A DNA stretch of 64,000 bases from Symsagittifera roscoffensis (lineage: Eukaryota; Xenacoelomorpha; Acoela; Convolutidae), in assembly GCF_963678635.1 (NCBI RefSeq), contig NC_087070.1, positions 50,884,514-50,948,513 on the forward strand, read 5' to 3'. The notes below the pieces were generated by a model, which did not search any database, was not told the DNA's origin, and saw only the letters and a list, made by a program, of their open reading frames with translations. The position numbers and the translations under genes are program-made. Shown piece by piece: positions 34,301-45,286 of the stretch. The first letter of the stretch is position 1. Every line of letters starts with the position of its first letter.

Positions 34301-37300
34301 AAAAATTTCTATCTTACAGTTTTCTTTCAGAAAAAGTCACTATCTCACAGATTTTTAAGAACGTTTTTTAAATTTTATCTTGTTTTTTGAAAACCTATTT
34401 TGCAACAAAAATTTCTAAGAGCCTTACTTTATAGGAAATTGCAAGTTTTTTTAAGAAAAGTTTTAAAATTTTTTGTCAAGCGGGGACTGCTACTATTCAA
34501 CCAAATTTTTAAGATAAAAACAGATAAAGCTTTATTGTTACGAAAATTGTAAATGGAAAGCAGATTGTATTCGGGTGTGTTCTAATTTTTTCACGCAAAA
34601 TCAGGTTCAACCACGAGCAGATCAAGGATTTTGTCGTCTATTTGTTTTAGGTCGTTCATATTGATTTTTTCAGCGGTCTCAGAACACTATATAAACCCCG
34701 TTTTGACCAAAAGTTTTGCCCCAAAGGTAATTTTTTGAAAATAAGCAGGTCAAAAATGCCGTTTTTGGGCAGTTTTTGTAAAATATTGACCAAATATTGC
34801 ATTTTTCGGCGCGCGCTCCCATTCAAAATGAGTTTATCTTGGCACCAAAGGCACCCTTTAAAAAATTTAGCCCCCACCCCATAAACCTGCCCCTGGGTAC
34901 CACAAACAGTCTTTGAACTGGGTCGAGTGATATATCATACTAAAACCCTTTCCGTCGTGCTTCAAACGACATTAAAGTTTTTTTTCAAAAATTTGTCGAG
35001 AAAAACTGGTTAAATATTTTTGTGTTTTAGTCCAGTTTCGAGCGTGAAAAGCGAGCGAGCAGGCTTATTGATATCGAAGGATAAGCTATGAAACTTTTAT
35101 TCAAGCTCCTGAAATATTTAAAGTTTTCTATCAAGACATTGACAGAAAGCTTTAGATCGTGATCCTTATAAAAATCAACAGCAACACCGCATGTTTTGAG
35201 AAACTTCCATTTAAAAAGCTAATCAGTATGACGTCCGTGACTTAAGCAATAATAAAAAAATATCGTTCACTCGCTCAAGCACGAGACTTTTTAACCATAC
35301 TTTTAAATATATTTTTTTGTAAACTCATGTTTTCAGTGTGTTTTATTTATCGACAGCAATTATTACTGCTTTCACTTGGTCTATGAGTTCCTCGGCGTTC
35401 GGGGGGCGCACTCTATGAAATGCTAAAGATTTTGCAACTGCTATAAATTTCTCGTTGAGTTTTATTGGCTCTTTCAATTATGGTTTGATAGGACTCCATT
35501 AACAAGGTGCCTTTTACCATTTAAAATACTTCATAATCTTTTAGATTTGAACAGCGACCGCCAAAATTGCGCCTACGTGTTGTGAGCTTGCCAACAGAGG
35601 GTTGGAATCTATACCAAAGTTAGAACTGGTTATCACCAGAAAGCCGGTTCAAATTTTAGGCCGGTTCAAATTTCGAAATGGGTAAAAACAGCTTGGGGTA
35701 AAATAGGGGTAAAAAGTAGCTGAGTAGAAATATAGGAGGTAAAAATCCATAGTATAAAAAGCTGCAGTTTTTTGAAGTGTTGATTGACCGCTTGTTTGCA
35801 ATGTATTTATAAACTCAAAATAAATGGAATCTGTTCATCTTTCAAGTTGATTTTGTCGTTGTTTTTGCATTTAGAAAAGCGAAAAAAAAGAAGATAAAAC
35901 TATTGCCTAAAAACTCATGTTTCAAAATTTAACATGGAGAAAAAATCAAAGGAGCCACAGAAGCTTTTTAATGGTTGTTTGAGCATCATGACATAGAAAT
36001 CAAACTGAATGTTTCAGTGAAACACAAATATACAATTCAGTGTCTTCTAAACAGCAGAGATTTGGTTCAAAAGATTCTGATTGCAGTCTGGTTTTGGTTT
36101 GTCCTAATAACAATCCTAACAATCTTCAACTTCATTAGCTGGATTTTCCGAGTTACTTGCTGTTCGTACCAGACTGCCTACGTCATCAACTCCGACTCGG
36201 ATCAGAAGATTAACCAATTTTTGGGCAATGAGTTGAAACTGGATGGACGATTTTTAGTGCGGTTATTTTCAGCTACTACCAACCCAGTGATGGTCTCCGA
36301 AATGGGTTCGATATGCATTCTTCAATTAGCGTCTTTAGAAATATTAGGCGAAAACTATATCAGGAAAAAACAAAAATGTTAATATCAGAAAAAAACTTTG
36401 ACAATGGAAAAAGTATATTTTAGCAGAAATAGCATTTGATGAACAAAAAACGACATTTGGCGGCTGTATACTATATACACGCACAATTGCTCAGACAGCA
36501 AGTCAACAGCAAAAAAGAGACTGCTGCAGTCGCGTTAACGCGTTGCAAGCTTGCCAACAGAGGGTAGGACTCATTACAAAATTTAGAGCCCGCTACCGCC
36601 CAATTGCGACCTTAAACCGACTCTCGACTTTGTGGTCTTTGATGGCTCCTTGTCGTGGCGGTTCGGAGAATTAATAGGCTTTTTTTGCTAAATTATACAT
36701 TTTACTATCAAAATGCTTGCCTAATTTTTACACGTTCATTTTCGCCTATATAGTTTTCTCAAATTTAGAATCTCAAATTCTGATCAGCTCAAAATTATTA
36801 CCACAATATTCGGCAAATAGGTAGAAATTTCATTATTGGGAGCAACAAGTTTATTTCTAATTGGATTAACTTACGGAAATAATTGTTCAAACTTATCTTT
36901 TCATATGATGAAAAATCTCGAGCAAGGTTTTCATTTTTTTCGAACAACTTTTTTCGTTTTCTGTGAACTATCAAAGCGTATTTGAAAACACGACGTGTGA
37001 AAGACAAGTTTTTTTTTTACAAAACTGAAACAAGAACATTGATATTATAGGAACATGAAATTGGTAACTTGATATATAATTAAAGTTTTTAATCGAAGTT
37101 TACAGACAGTGTACGAAGATGTACGAAAATATTGGACGAAGATAATATTTTTAGGAGAACTTAATTAAATTTCATGATTTTTTTTTTGGACAACACTTAG
37201 TTTGATTATTTCCTAAATTGGCTCAGAAGAAGTGTTTTAGTTTTTTGCCTTCGGAAAAATTACATCTGTAAAAAGTTTTTCCATTTGTTGATGGTCATTA

Positions 37301-39187
37301 TATATTACAATACCTGTCTTAAAAGTATATATTTTTGCGTTATAGGCTATAGCAGAAAACAATGTGAAAGACTTCATTTGTTGTCATGCAACTAGTGTTT
37401 TGCTTTTAGTAGCCTCTTTATTAGCCCACAATGCAGGTTTTCGATATTTTATAAATTGGTAACATAAAGTGATGATCTGTAACCAATTAGGTAGTGGAAA
37501 ACTATTAGGTAGATTTTAAAAGATCAATTCATAAACTTGGACGCTTCGGAGCAGGCTTTAACAGCCCAGCTGGATTTATTTTCTTGTGTAATGATGATAC
37601 AACTTCGAATCGTAAATATTTTATAATGACTTGAGCCATTTTTTCTAAATTGCTTTAACTTGGCTTTGATATGTCTAGTGGTTGTCAATAACTACTTTTA
37701 TATATACATATTTTTCATGATTCTTGTTTTCATAATTTGATCATCAACATTAAGTCTCTTGTTATTTCTAAATTAGTTTCAAAAGCATTAAATTCTGTTT
37801 TATCTTGATTGATTTTTATTCAAGCTTGATTGAAATAGTTCAACAAATTAGCAACCTTATTCTCAAAATTTTTGACATTGGCTAACTTTTTTTTACTCAT
37901 AATTAGGAGTGTGGTAGCAACTGCTTGTTTAATGATTTTACAGTTTACCATTTTGTACATAGCATTGAAACATTTGATCTTGACGACGTTTTCTTACGAC
38001 TACGAGGCAATTTGCTTCTTTTCCATTTAAGACAATTGAATCCTGTCTGTTGATCAGATGGCAGATTAATCAAAGTCTTAAGATTCTAACTGTTCTAATA
38101 TTTGTTTTTATTTAATTTTTTCTAAAAATTTTTCATCAGTGAGTTAAAAATAAAAACTTCAATGAATCAAGAAGAGCAAACTCAATAAATGACTTATTAC
38201 CGACTTGATTTTTGTTTGTTTCTCTTAATAAAAGCAGGGCATCTGTGGAAGAAAACTTTTTTGGGTAGAAAATTTTTTTTTTAATTTTGAACTCCAACTG
38301 ACTGTTTTTCATAGCCCATGAAAAATTTATATTGAAAGTTTTTTCGTTTATCACGAGAGGAACTCAAACTTTGAACAAAACTGGAAAATTTTTAGGCTTC
38401 TTAAGCCTTTTGTGATCTTTTAAAAAGTTTTCCGGAGAAAATGAATAACAACGTGCAAACTTTTACGCAAAACGTTTCTTAAGTAATTTTTGATCCAACT
38501 TTATTCAAACGTTATTTAACTTGTTTCTCTTAGTCAGAGCCTGACTAACTAAATCTAAAGTAACCAAGAATCTAAGTAACTAATCTATCAATTCTTTATT
38601 ACGAACAATCTAGTTTTGTCCTTTAAATCTCGGCAAATGTCAGAGGGGGAGGCAAGTTTTTATTTAAAAAAAATCTCTTTTTTATCGGCCTTTCTTATTG
38701 ACTATAGACGACCACTTTTTTCCGAGCTCTTCTAAAACACTATAAGGACCTTATTTGGACAACATTTTCTGCATCATAGGCAAGTTTTTAGGCTCTTTTT
38801 GGAAGACTTTAGCGCGTTATCCCTTGAAAATGTGTATATATTGGCAGCGACGGTGCTTTCAGAAAACTTTCAATGTCGGGCAGCAGGACATAGATGTCGT
38901 ACAGTAGTACCAACAGGGAAGCTATTTGTAAAAAAAGTCCAACTACGTTTTTTTTTCTAGTGAATGAAATGTTCGCCAGGGCTGAGCAAGAAAACGAAGC
39001 AGATGGCAACCCGACTGGTTTGGACGTGGGCAGCTTTGCACACCCCTCGGGTGCGGTGGGGGGATACATGAGCATTAACTCGGACAGTTCAAAGCCACAA
39101 CAGGTGCTGCCACCTCAAGTATGGGGCTACAACAGTGAGGGGACGGAAGCATACGAACTGAAGGCGCAGAGGTCGAGCGAACACTAA
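24305..39187 (+). CDS. innexin gap-junction protein, six coding exons
   Basis: Innexins form gap junctions and hemichannels in invertebrate plasma membranes. Splicing one copy of exon 1 with exons 2-6 gives 428 residues, within the usual innexin range, and every junction keeps phase (1,1,0,1,1). Visible features: N-terminal DLCDRLVSFYTPLIL with TM1 about 23-41; first extracellular loop with GEPATC (Cys48) and EYVSEYC (Cys66); TM2 about 96-114 (FFFLLAALLLYYPFAEW); a cytoplasmic loop; TM3 about 192-211; second loop with VVICDVE (Cys249) and YTIQCLL (Cys266); TM4 about 276-300 (AVWFWFVLITILTIF); then FLGNELKLDGRFLVRLF and a hydrophilic tail. The two-Cys pattern per loop is the innexin signature. 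The Trp after the first-loop Cys is Phe here. Exon 1 exists twice. This entry spans exon 1A to the stop; the individual exons are listed separately. Confidence 0.93.
25332..28545. repeat. 3.2 kb tandem duplication, copy B
   Basis: Collinear with copy A, with scattered substitutions and a few short insertions (for example near 28130-28195). It carries innexin exon 1B. Confidence 0.88.
27462..27588 (+). CDS. innexin first coding exon, copy B (Cys13)
   Basis: 127 bases, identical to copy A except codon 13, which is TGT (Cys) in place of CGT (Arg). It has the same upstream acceptor and the same gtaggt donor. Either copy splices in frame to exon 2 at 30266. Splicing 1A into 1B would read out of frame and hit a TGA, so the copies should be alternatives. 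Confidence 0.9.
28620..29740. repeat. 349-base tandem array, three units plus a partial
   Basis: CAACCGAATGCATAGTTCTT recurs at 28623, 28971, 29320 and 29670. Each unit has a TTCGCA-ACAGG-TGCGAA hairpin, a CAGCTTTGCTG mini-palindrome and the same 61-codon open frame. Units are almost identical, so the array is recent. It lies in innexin intron 1. Confidence 0.92.
29741..30265. other. end of innexin intron 1, no gene seen
   Basis: The sequence ends in a T-rich tract and TTTAG acceptor at 30265. The open frame that starts at 30094 simply reads through the acceptor into exon 2. Confidence 0.5.
30266..30448 (+). CDS. innexin exon 2: first extracellular loop
   Basis: Phase 1 to phase 1, residues 43-104. 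It contains Cys48 and Cys66 and an acidic stretch (SIDSLDSGEDELETVENL) before the start of TM2. The donor gtaaga follows. Confidence 0.92.
30449..32455. other. innexin intron 2 with AT-palindromic stretch
   Basis: From about 30830 to 31640 the sequence is dense in TTATAATCGATTA-type words (AATCGATTATAA, ATAATCAATAATAATTGATA), which fold on themselves. Outside that I see nothing coding. A 72-codon minus-strand frame near 31840-32058 has no recognisable motif. Confidence 0.5.
32456..32646 (+). CDS. innexin exon 3: TM2 end and cytoplasmic loop
   Basis: Phase 1 to phase 0, residues 104-167. YYPFAEW closes TM2, followed by an amphipathic cytoplasmic stretch. The donor (ccg|gtcagc) is weaker than the others, but phase and protein fit. 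Confidence 0.88.
32859..33129 (+). CDS. innexin exon 4: TM3 and second extracellular loop
   Basis: Acceptor tcttccag, donor gtaagt, residues 168-257 plus one base. It contains VSISYLYLKVQYLLAIAF (run-in to TM3), FYYMG, and CDVEISKLG of the second loop. GC content is higher than in the flanks. Confidence 0.93.
33175..33436. mobile_element. inverted-repeat element
   Basis: GGTGCCTATTAGCATG at the left faces CATGCTAATAGGCCGG at the right. About 260 bases, noncoding. Boundaries approximate. Confidence 0.45.
33481..33973. mobile_element. hAT-type MITE
   Basis: The ends are CAGTGATGTCCAGTTAAGAA and the mirror TTCTTAAATGGACATCACTG. Flanking 8-mers CATAGAGC and CCTAGAGC (7 of 8 equal) look like an 8-base target duplication. 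CAGTGATG ends with 8-base duplications are typical of hAT elements. Noncoding. Confidence 0.7.
34000..34137. mobile_element. foldback element
   Basis: ATTTTCCTGCGCTCTAATTG at the left mirrors CCAATCAGAGCGCAGGAAAAT at the right, and the arms continue inward through GAACACTC. The hairpin is about 138 bases long. Confidence 0.65.
34612..34895 (-). mobile_element. hAT-like MITE, CAGGGGCGGATC family, diverged copy
   Basis: On the minus strand it matches the element at 39517 through several landmarks: GCGCGCGCCGAAAAA, AAAACGGCATTTTTGACCTG and CAAAACGGGGT. Ends are diverged (CACGAGCAGATCAAGG). Flanks GGTTCAAC and GGTACCAC share 6 of 8 bases. Confidence 0.65.
36018..36305 (+). CDS. innexin exon 5: TM4 and cytoplasmic domain
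   Basis: Acceptor atgtttcag ends at 36017; phase 1 to phase 1; residues 258-353 plus one base. Contains YTIQCLLNSRDLVQKIL, WFWFV of TM4, and the conserved FLG...DGRFLVRL segment. The donor (atgg|gttcga) is weak, but it gives a perfect phase with exon 6. Without splicing, the frame runs on 25 codons to a stop. Confidence 0.88.
36306..38960. other. innexin intron 5, no gene seen
   Basis: AT-rich sequence without a convincing open frame. A segment near 36540-36620 (CTTGCCAACAGAGGGT) repeats one near 35585-35600, so part of a dispersed repeat is present. Confidence 0.5.
38961..39187 (+). CDS. innexin exon 6: C-terminal tail and stop
   Basis: Acceptor ttttttctag ends at 38960. It encodes Val354 to His428 and TAA. 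The tail is hydrophilic, Gly/Ser/Pro rich, without membrane segments, as usual for the variable innexin C-terminus. Confidence 0.82.
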
Positions 39188-39357
39188 AAACTGAAGCAAA
39201 TATCTAACTCTCAATGGACAGTCTTTTGCCATCTATATTTAATCAATATGATTGTGAAAATAGCAATCTTGAAAATAATTTTCTTCAGAACTAAATGGAA
39301 TTTCAGAAATTACTTGTACAGTAATTTTTGATTCTACCTGTTTCTAAAATTTACCAG

Positions 39358-39363
39358 AATAAA
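39358..39363 (+). terminator. polyadenylation signal AATAAA for the innexin gene
   Basis: The first AATAAA downstream of the stop, 171 bases after it, followed by a T-rich stretch. Placement is plausible but unproved. Confidence 0.5.
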
Positions 39364-39396
39364 CCACTTTGAACCGATTATGTACCCTTCTCAATT

Positions 39397-39428
39397 TATA
39401 TATATGTATATATATATATATATATATG
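39397..39428. repeat. (TA)n microsatellite
   Basis: About 32 bases of alternating TA with one G interruption. Confidence 0.9.
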
Positions 39429-39516
39429 AGTTTTGTCATTTTTTATTGCATTACTTCAATCATGAAACTTTCATCAAAGTTAAAAAAAAATGATTGTTCT
39501 TAACTTTTGCTCTAGT

Positions 39517-39944
39517 CAGGGGCGGATTTAGGGGGGGGGGGGGGGGCGGACGCCCTCCCCCCTCAGGGATTCGAACCCCTGCCATCCCAAAGGGTCCCCC
39601 CTTTTGTACATTTTAAGAAATCCATTCTTGGCCTACCGACCCTAAAATTTTTCTAAAGGCGCCTTTGGCGCCAATATATTCTAATTCTGAGGGGGAGCGC
39701 GCGCCAAAAAAACGCGTTTTTTTTGTCAAAATTTTCCAAAAAGTGACCAAAAACGGCATTTTTGACCTGTTTTTTTTTCAAAAACTTGCCTGCGGCGCAA
39801 AAAATTTGGCCAAAACAGGGTCTTTTTACTGCTTTGGGAGAGCTCGGAAAATCAATCTGATCAACCGGAAAAAAAAGTCGTCAAAATTTTCGAAAATTTT
39901 TGGAAAATCCGCCCCCCCTCGAGAAAATCCTGGATCCGCCCCTG
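39517..39944 (+). mobile_element. hAT-like MITE with perfect 8-base target duplication
   Basis: The ends are CAGGGGCGGATTTAGG and TCCTGGATCCGCCCCTG. The flanking 8-mer GCTCTAGT is present exactly on both sides (39509-39516 and 39945-39952). The interior holds C- and G-runs and a GCGCGCGCC core. No transposase, so it must be mobilised in trans. The open frame at 39665-39961 is internal to the element and unlikely to be a gene. Confidence 0.88.
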
Positions 39945-40259
39945 GCTCTAGTTGCTCTTAATCTTAATGAAATAAATTTTTTTCTGCTGCTTGTAAACGT
40001 TTTTTTTTCTGGCTAGTAATTGATAATTTTCTTCGTTTGATTTTGCGCAATTGATAGTGAAACACGCATATCCAATGCTAATTGCTTTCAATAATATTTT
40101 AACCAACTCGTAAGCGTAAAATTTTTAGCTTGAGTAAATCTTAAACAATTTTCAACTTTATTTATCCATTTTTTCAAGAACAAACAAAGTTAGAGCTGTC
40201 ACTTCAAATGTGGCAGAATAGAAAAATCAGGAGATAATGCAATCGGGTTTTTATGAGTT

Positions 40260-41055
40260 ACGAGTTTGCGAGAATCGAGTCATGAACTGAATATTCAGAT
40301 TTTCAAATTGTTATCATTTTTTTAGAGTTCGTTATTCATAGCAGTTAATCAAAACTCATTTTGTCAAAAATTGATCAAAATCATTGAATTGCATTTGAAA
40401 CCTGCAAGTCTTTGCCTTGATATGAGAAATTTTGTTAAAACCAAACTCATACTGAACTCTCATTACGACTCCTTTTTAACAAAAATTTAGAAGAAGATTG
40501 TCTTGTTTCCTTGAGATTAGTCATAAGCTAGCCATAAGAATGTTTCGGAGTTTTTCGTATTTACGAACTTATTAGAAGTAGGTAAAACAGAGCAAAAAAT
40601 TCATTTTTTGATCTTTTATCATAATTTTTTGTTTAGTTTTCGAAAAGAACAAGACAGCGCTAATTAATATCAATGCGAGTTTGCGAGAACCGAGTCATGA
40701 ACTGAATATTCAGATTTTCAAATTGTTATCATTTTATTTAGAGTTCGTTATTCATAGCAGTTTATCAAAAATCATTGTGTCAAAAATTGATCAAAATCAT
40801 TGAATTGCAACTAAAACCTGCAGGTCTTTGTCTTGACATGAGAATTTTTATTAAAATCAAACTCATACTGAACTCTTATTACGACTCCTTTTTAACAAAA
40901 ATTTAGAAGAAGATTGTCTTGTTTCCTTGAGATTGTCTAGTTTCCTTGAGTTTTGCGTATTTACGAACTTATTAGAAGTAGGTAAAACAGAGCAAAAAAT
41001 TCATTTTTTGATCTTTTCTCATAATTTTTTGTTTAATTTTTGAAAAGAATATTAT
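40260..41055. repeat. tandem duplication, period about 415
   Basis: CGAGTTTGCGAGAATCGAGT starts copy 1 at 40260, and a near-identical phrase starts copy 2 at about 40676. Both end with CATTTTTTGATCTTTT and TCATAATTTTTTGTTT. Copy 2 is somewhat shorter. Noncoding. Confidence 0.8.
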
Positions 41056-42153
41056 TTTAATAAAAGCAACAGCGGGTTGCTGTGCAAGCAGTTCAGGATA
41101 GTTCCATCACGTAAGACAAATTTTGCACTAAACAATTTAAAAGTTTTTAAAAATTTTTGCCAAGAAAGCGCTAATTAATATCAAAATCTAGTTTTCTTTA
41201 TAATCAAACCAAGTATCCATAGCTTATCTGACATGTTTTAATAATTAATATTCAATTGCTTTAATTGTTGTCCAATTTTTCTGAACACTGAGAAAATTTT
41301 TCGAAATTTATCAATGTTGTTCAAATCACGAGGAAAAGAGCGTTAATAATGATATATCACTCGACTCATTCCAACATTTATTTGTGGTACCTAATTTTGT
41401 GAGCAAAATTAAAAAAAAAACAGATAAAAGAAACACAAACAAATACAAAGTTTCTCTCTATCAACCAAAAACACTGATACTGATTTGCTATAGCTAAAAA
41501 TAGTACCAAAAAATTTGGATGGTTTTTCGATAAAAGCTATTCATTAATTTTCCTCGTGCAAATTTCATGGTTGATAATTTTTTGAACAAAAATTTGCAAA
41601 ATTGGCTTGAAACATTTTATCAGCAAAAGTCATCATCTGAACATATGGGCAATGAAATGTTTGCTAAGCTGAAATTAAGTTTATGAAAATTTCTTGATTC
41701 TTCGATATAAAAAAGATTCACTTACAGTTTTTATGTAGGAAAATTTGATTACTCTAATTTTTTTATGGCTGCAAAGACAAAACAAAAAAATGCATAGCAA
41801 AACAATCAAAATTACCAAATAAATTATATCTTTTGTAGATGCGTATAACGTAGACCGAAGAGTAGACCTTACTTTTCCTTGGAAAGTGAGCTATAAACTC
41901 AAAAATTTATTTTCGAAAAACTTGTGTCATTAAATATTTATAGACTTATATTAGAAAATCAATAATTTTGTGTATAAAAAATATCCTATTCCAGGCTCCT
42001 CAAGCATTAGTTCTGCGTTATCTTGAATACTTATGTGACTCAAGGTTTTCAAAAACCAGCGTCCTTGTCACTCGTGTTTGATTAATAATAATCACAAAAA
42101 ATAATGAAAAATGAATAAATTGAGTGTCCGGTTTATGGAAAAATGGTAGCCAT
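41056..42153. other. intergenic, no gene seen
   Basis: Includes a dispersed-repeat segment near 41350-41460 (GATATATCACTCGACTC, GTGGTACCTAATTTTG) that resembles parts of 4180-4260 and 34920-34940. Nothing else is supported. Confidence 0.4.
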
Positions 42154-42547
42154 CACCAGCGAACTTAGGGGGAGGGGGATGCGGATGCCCCCTTAGGTAT
42201 TCGACCTCCTGCCGACGCAAATGGTCCCCTCTTTCTACTATTTTATTATATCCATTTTTGGCTGGTGGACCCTAAATCTTTTCTAAATATATATATAGTA
42301 AAATAGAGAGTGAAGCGCGCGCAAAAAAAACCCCGATTTTTAGGTCAACGTTTTCCTAAAACGCTTTTTGGCCTGTTTTTTTTCAAAATTTTGCTTGCGG
42401 TGCAGAAAAATCGCTTAACATAGGGTCTTTATAGTGATTGTTGGAGCTCGGAAAATCAATTTGGTTGACATAAAAAAAGGTCGATAAAGTTTTGAATTTT
42501 TTTCGAAAATACCCCACCCCCTCGAAAAAATCCTAGATCCGCCCCTG
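42154..42547 (+). mobile_element. hAT-like MITE, CAGGGGCGGATC family, third copy
   Basis: Same order of internal landmarks as 39517 (GAGCTCGGAAAATCAAT, AAGCGCGCGC) and the same right end CCTAGATCCGCCCCTG. The left end is diverged. Flanks GTAGCCAT and GTATCCAT match at 7 of 8 positions. Confidence 0.75.
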
Positions 42548-42896
42548 GTATCCATATGACGTTCAAGAATTTTTTTTGTTTTTTGCAGAATTGTGTGGAA
42601 TTTTGTGGAGTCGTGTGAAGTCTATGACGAGCATTTTTGGGTGTGAGATTAAATAAAGAACCTCTGATTGATTTTTTGCTTGGAGAAGCAAATTTTTCGG
42701 TTCAAAAAAGTTAAATAGCAAATTTGGTGTAAACTCTGATTGTATACTTTAAATGCAAAATTTTATAAAATCACATTCAGTTTTTTGTCTGGAATGCGGA
42801 TTGTCGCAGTTAAGCAGTCGTGATTGATTTTGTGGTCGTGATTGACGACAGAAATTCGACTGGAGTCGAAAACACCGTTCGTATTGATCTCGGCTT

Positions 42897-43145
42897 TTAC
42901 GATTTTTTTCGTTTCGGTGGAATTTGCTTTTTTTCGCCTCGTTTCTTTATTTCATTTCTCAGGTTTTCTATTTGATTCTCTAGTTCCTTGATTTGGTTCA
43001 AATCTTTGTGACTTGCCATCATTAAAGTGCTCATGCAGTTTCTGAATTAGTTGTTCTATTTCAGACTTCAGATGGGCAATTTCGTTGTCTTTTGCCTCAA
43101 TTTCCTCTTCTAAATTATCCAAATCTTCGTTTTGTTTAAATTAGC
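42897..43145 (-). pseudogene. coiled-coil coding fragment with a frame change
   Basis: Two overlapping minus-strand frames both read as strong coiled coil. The upstream one contains LDNLEEEIEAKDNEIAHLKS and EIEQLIQKLHEHF. The downstream one (43022 to the stop at 42897) contains DLNQIKELENQIENLRNEIK and ends with a basic KKRGEKKQIPPKRKKS tail. One change of frame near 43020 separates them, and no splice sites fit. It is probably the broken end of a host gene or a retrocopy. Parent gene not recognised. Confidence 0.4.
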
Positions 43146-45066
43146 AAAAAAATTTGAATTCGATTTTGAAATGGTCTCGAAGTCGAGTCCGAACAAAAAT
43201 TAAGGAAATTTATTTTTGTTGAAAACTTATCCTCGGGGCTAGTCTGAATCCGTCATTGAATCCGTTTTTCACTATTGACTTTGAAGTCGTGATTATAAGG
43301 AGCCCAGAGTCTCATAGTAAGAGCTTCATTGAAATTCACAAAAGCTTCAATTATTGCGAACAAAGGTTTTTTTACAAGGGACTCTCTCCATTCAATCAAG
43401 AACCGCCCACGGTCTTTCTGAACTCATGAATTACGTCAGTGGTAAGAATCAAGAACCGTTTTTCATCCAATTGCACTTGAATTATTTAAAAAAAAGACGG
43501 AACCGCCAGTTATAAATGCACCACCCTGCAATCACAAAATTCTACAAGTCGAAGTTTATTAGACCTAGCATTGAATAGTTGACAGTGAATCCTAAATTTT
43601 ATGACAAACAGTTCATAAACATTCATTATATTCAGTGAAACTACTGCTTTAAATGAAGCTACATCAGTGTTTATCTCCAATGCCTGAGTTCTTCCATCGT
43701 TCAGATATCAGATCAATTTAAAAGATTATCCCGCTTATCATAATGTCATGCTCTGACAAAATAGTAATTCTTTGATAAGTTTTCTTCTTCAAGCTCTTTT
43801 GATTCAATTAAGCCCCTCTCAGAAGCTTTAACCTTTCTTCTTTCGTTCAGCACACCTATTTTTAGAAAAATTTAGGGCTTAAGAAAGAAATAAATTAGAC
43901 AGGCCTATCGGGGATAGGACGTCACAAAACAATAAAAAGCAATCAAGTTAGATTGCCCGGCAAATTTACTCAATCACTTTGAGTGGTTTTAAAACCAATC
44001 GATCGGAACGAATTTTAGATTTTATTTATAGCAATTTCCAAAAAATTACTTCTACACTTCTCAGTCACACACAGACTACAGTAAGTTTCATTTCGTAGTT
44101 TAAAAATTAGACTTAAATCGAAAAAAAAAAACAAAAGCCCCCCCCCCCCCGCCACCACCCCCCTAAATGATGAAAAATTGAAATAGAAATTCTTATTTCA
44201 AAATTGGACTGAGTTTACTTTGAAATGCAGCGCTGATATCCCGAGCATTAAATGAAGCTAGAAAGTGCAAGAGTTCAAGGGCAATCAAAACTGCATCTGG
44301 TATGAAATTTTTGCGCAGAAAAGGGCAAAAATAGAGTAAAGAGCCAGTTTAAGGCGCAATAAAAGTGATAATAAAAGTGCTTCATCTTTACCAGTTCATT
44401 TTAATAACTTCCATTTCTCACCAAGGGGTGTAACCAAAAAGACCTTTCGCCCTTTTCTTTGGCAGAATGCACAGGTTTAAGTTCTCATCCTTTATGAACT
44501 TTTTTGCTTTTTATCACTAGCTCATGAAAAACAAAAAATTTTCTATTGCTGAATTATAGTATATTCATTGGATAATTTGGAATTTCGAACAATTTGTCAA
44601 TCGAGACATGTTAAGGGTATAAACATATAATGAAGATACTAACGTACCAGTTAGTATTAACAAAAAAAGGTTGACACTTTTCAATATAGAGTGCTGACTT
44701 TCCAAACGATACGCACAAAGCTCGAAGTTTGAAAGGCGCATTTTACAAATTGGGTTGACTTAAGACAAAAAATGATGAGACAAATCTTTCCTAATTTTTG
44801 GAAATTGTTTTGATGCTATTTGTTTTTGCAAAGACTGAGCTCAAAATTTTACCCCAAAAAACGGGTCATTTTTAGATCTTTAAGTAAAAAATAACGCCAA
44901 AACCACCGAGTCATGACCGAAAAAATTATATCAACCTGAGCTTCTTACGCATTCCAACAATCTTTAGGAAAAATTTAACTTCAAAAAAATTGCACACAAC
45001 GTTTAAAAATAAACTTTAAACTAGAGTTGGTGTTTTTTTGTTGTAAAATTGTTATTTTCTTTCTAG
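43146..45066. other. intergenic, no gene seen
   Basis: No supported coding segment. Contains an A-run followed by a C-run at about 44119-44163. A T-rich acceptor tract begins near 45020. Confidence 0.4.
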
Positions 45067-45156
45067 AGTAGCATCAAACGAATTTGCGATATTATTATGC
45101 ACGACTCTAGGAACCCTATGTTTGAAAAGCAGCAGATATCGGTAAACCGACAGTAA
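45067..45156 (+). CDS. possible terminal exon, unrecognised
   Basis: After a strong acceptor (ttattttctttctag) the phase-0 frame reads SSIKRICDIIMHDSRNPMFE, then KQQISVNRQ and TAA. The sequence is protein-like and less AT-rich than its flanks. I found no upstream partner exon. The LTR fossil inserted 130 bases downstream. Confidence 0.28.
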   Translation, partial: SSIKRICDIIMHDSRNPMFEKQQISVNRQ

Positions 45157-45286
45157 GAGACACAATTGGTAAGTAACGTAATCGACGGCAAAAAATATCT
45201 TTTTTAATTTAGATTTTAGAAAACATGATGTAAAACTTCTGCGGCTGTAAGATTCTGCTCCAATGGTTTTGTCATACCTCCTTGTA

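Larger units (their letters stand above)
33130..36017. other. innexin intron 4, nest of small inverted-repeat elements
   Basis: Holds four separate inverted-repeat elements (33175, 33481, 34000, 34612), listed individually. The remainder is AT-rich with no gene evident. Confidence 0.6.

Noticed and set aside
42584-42655. Acceptor-like tract followed by a short frame and AATAAA near 42650
   Set aside because: The frame stops after nine codons and no partner exon is visible.
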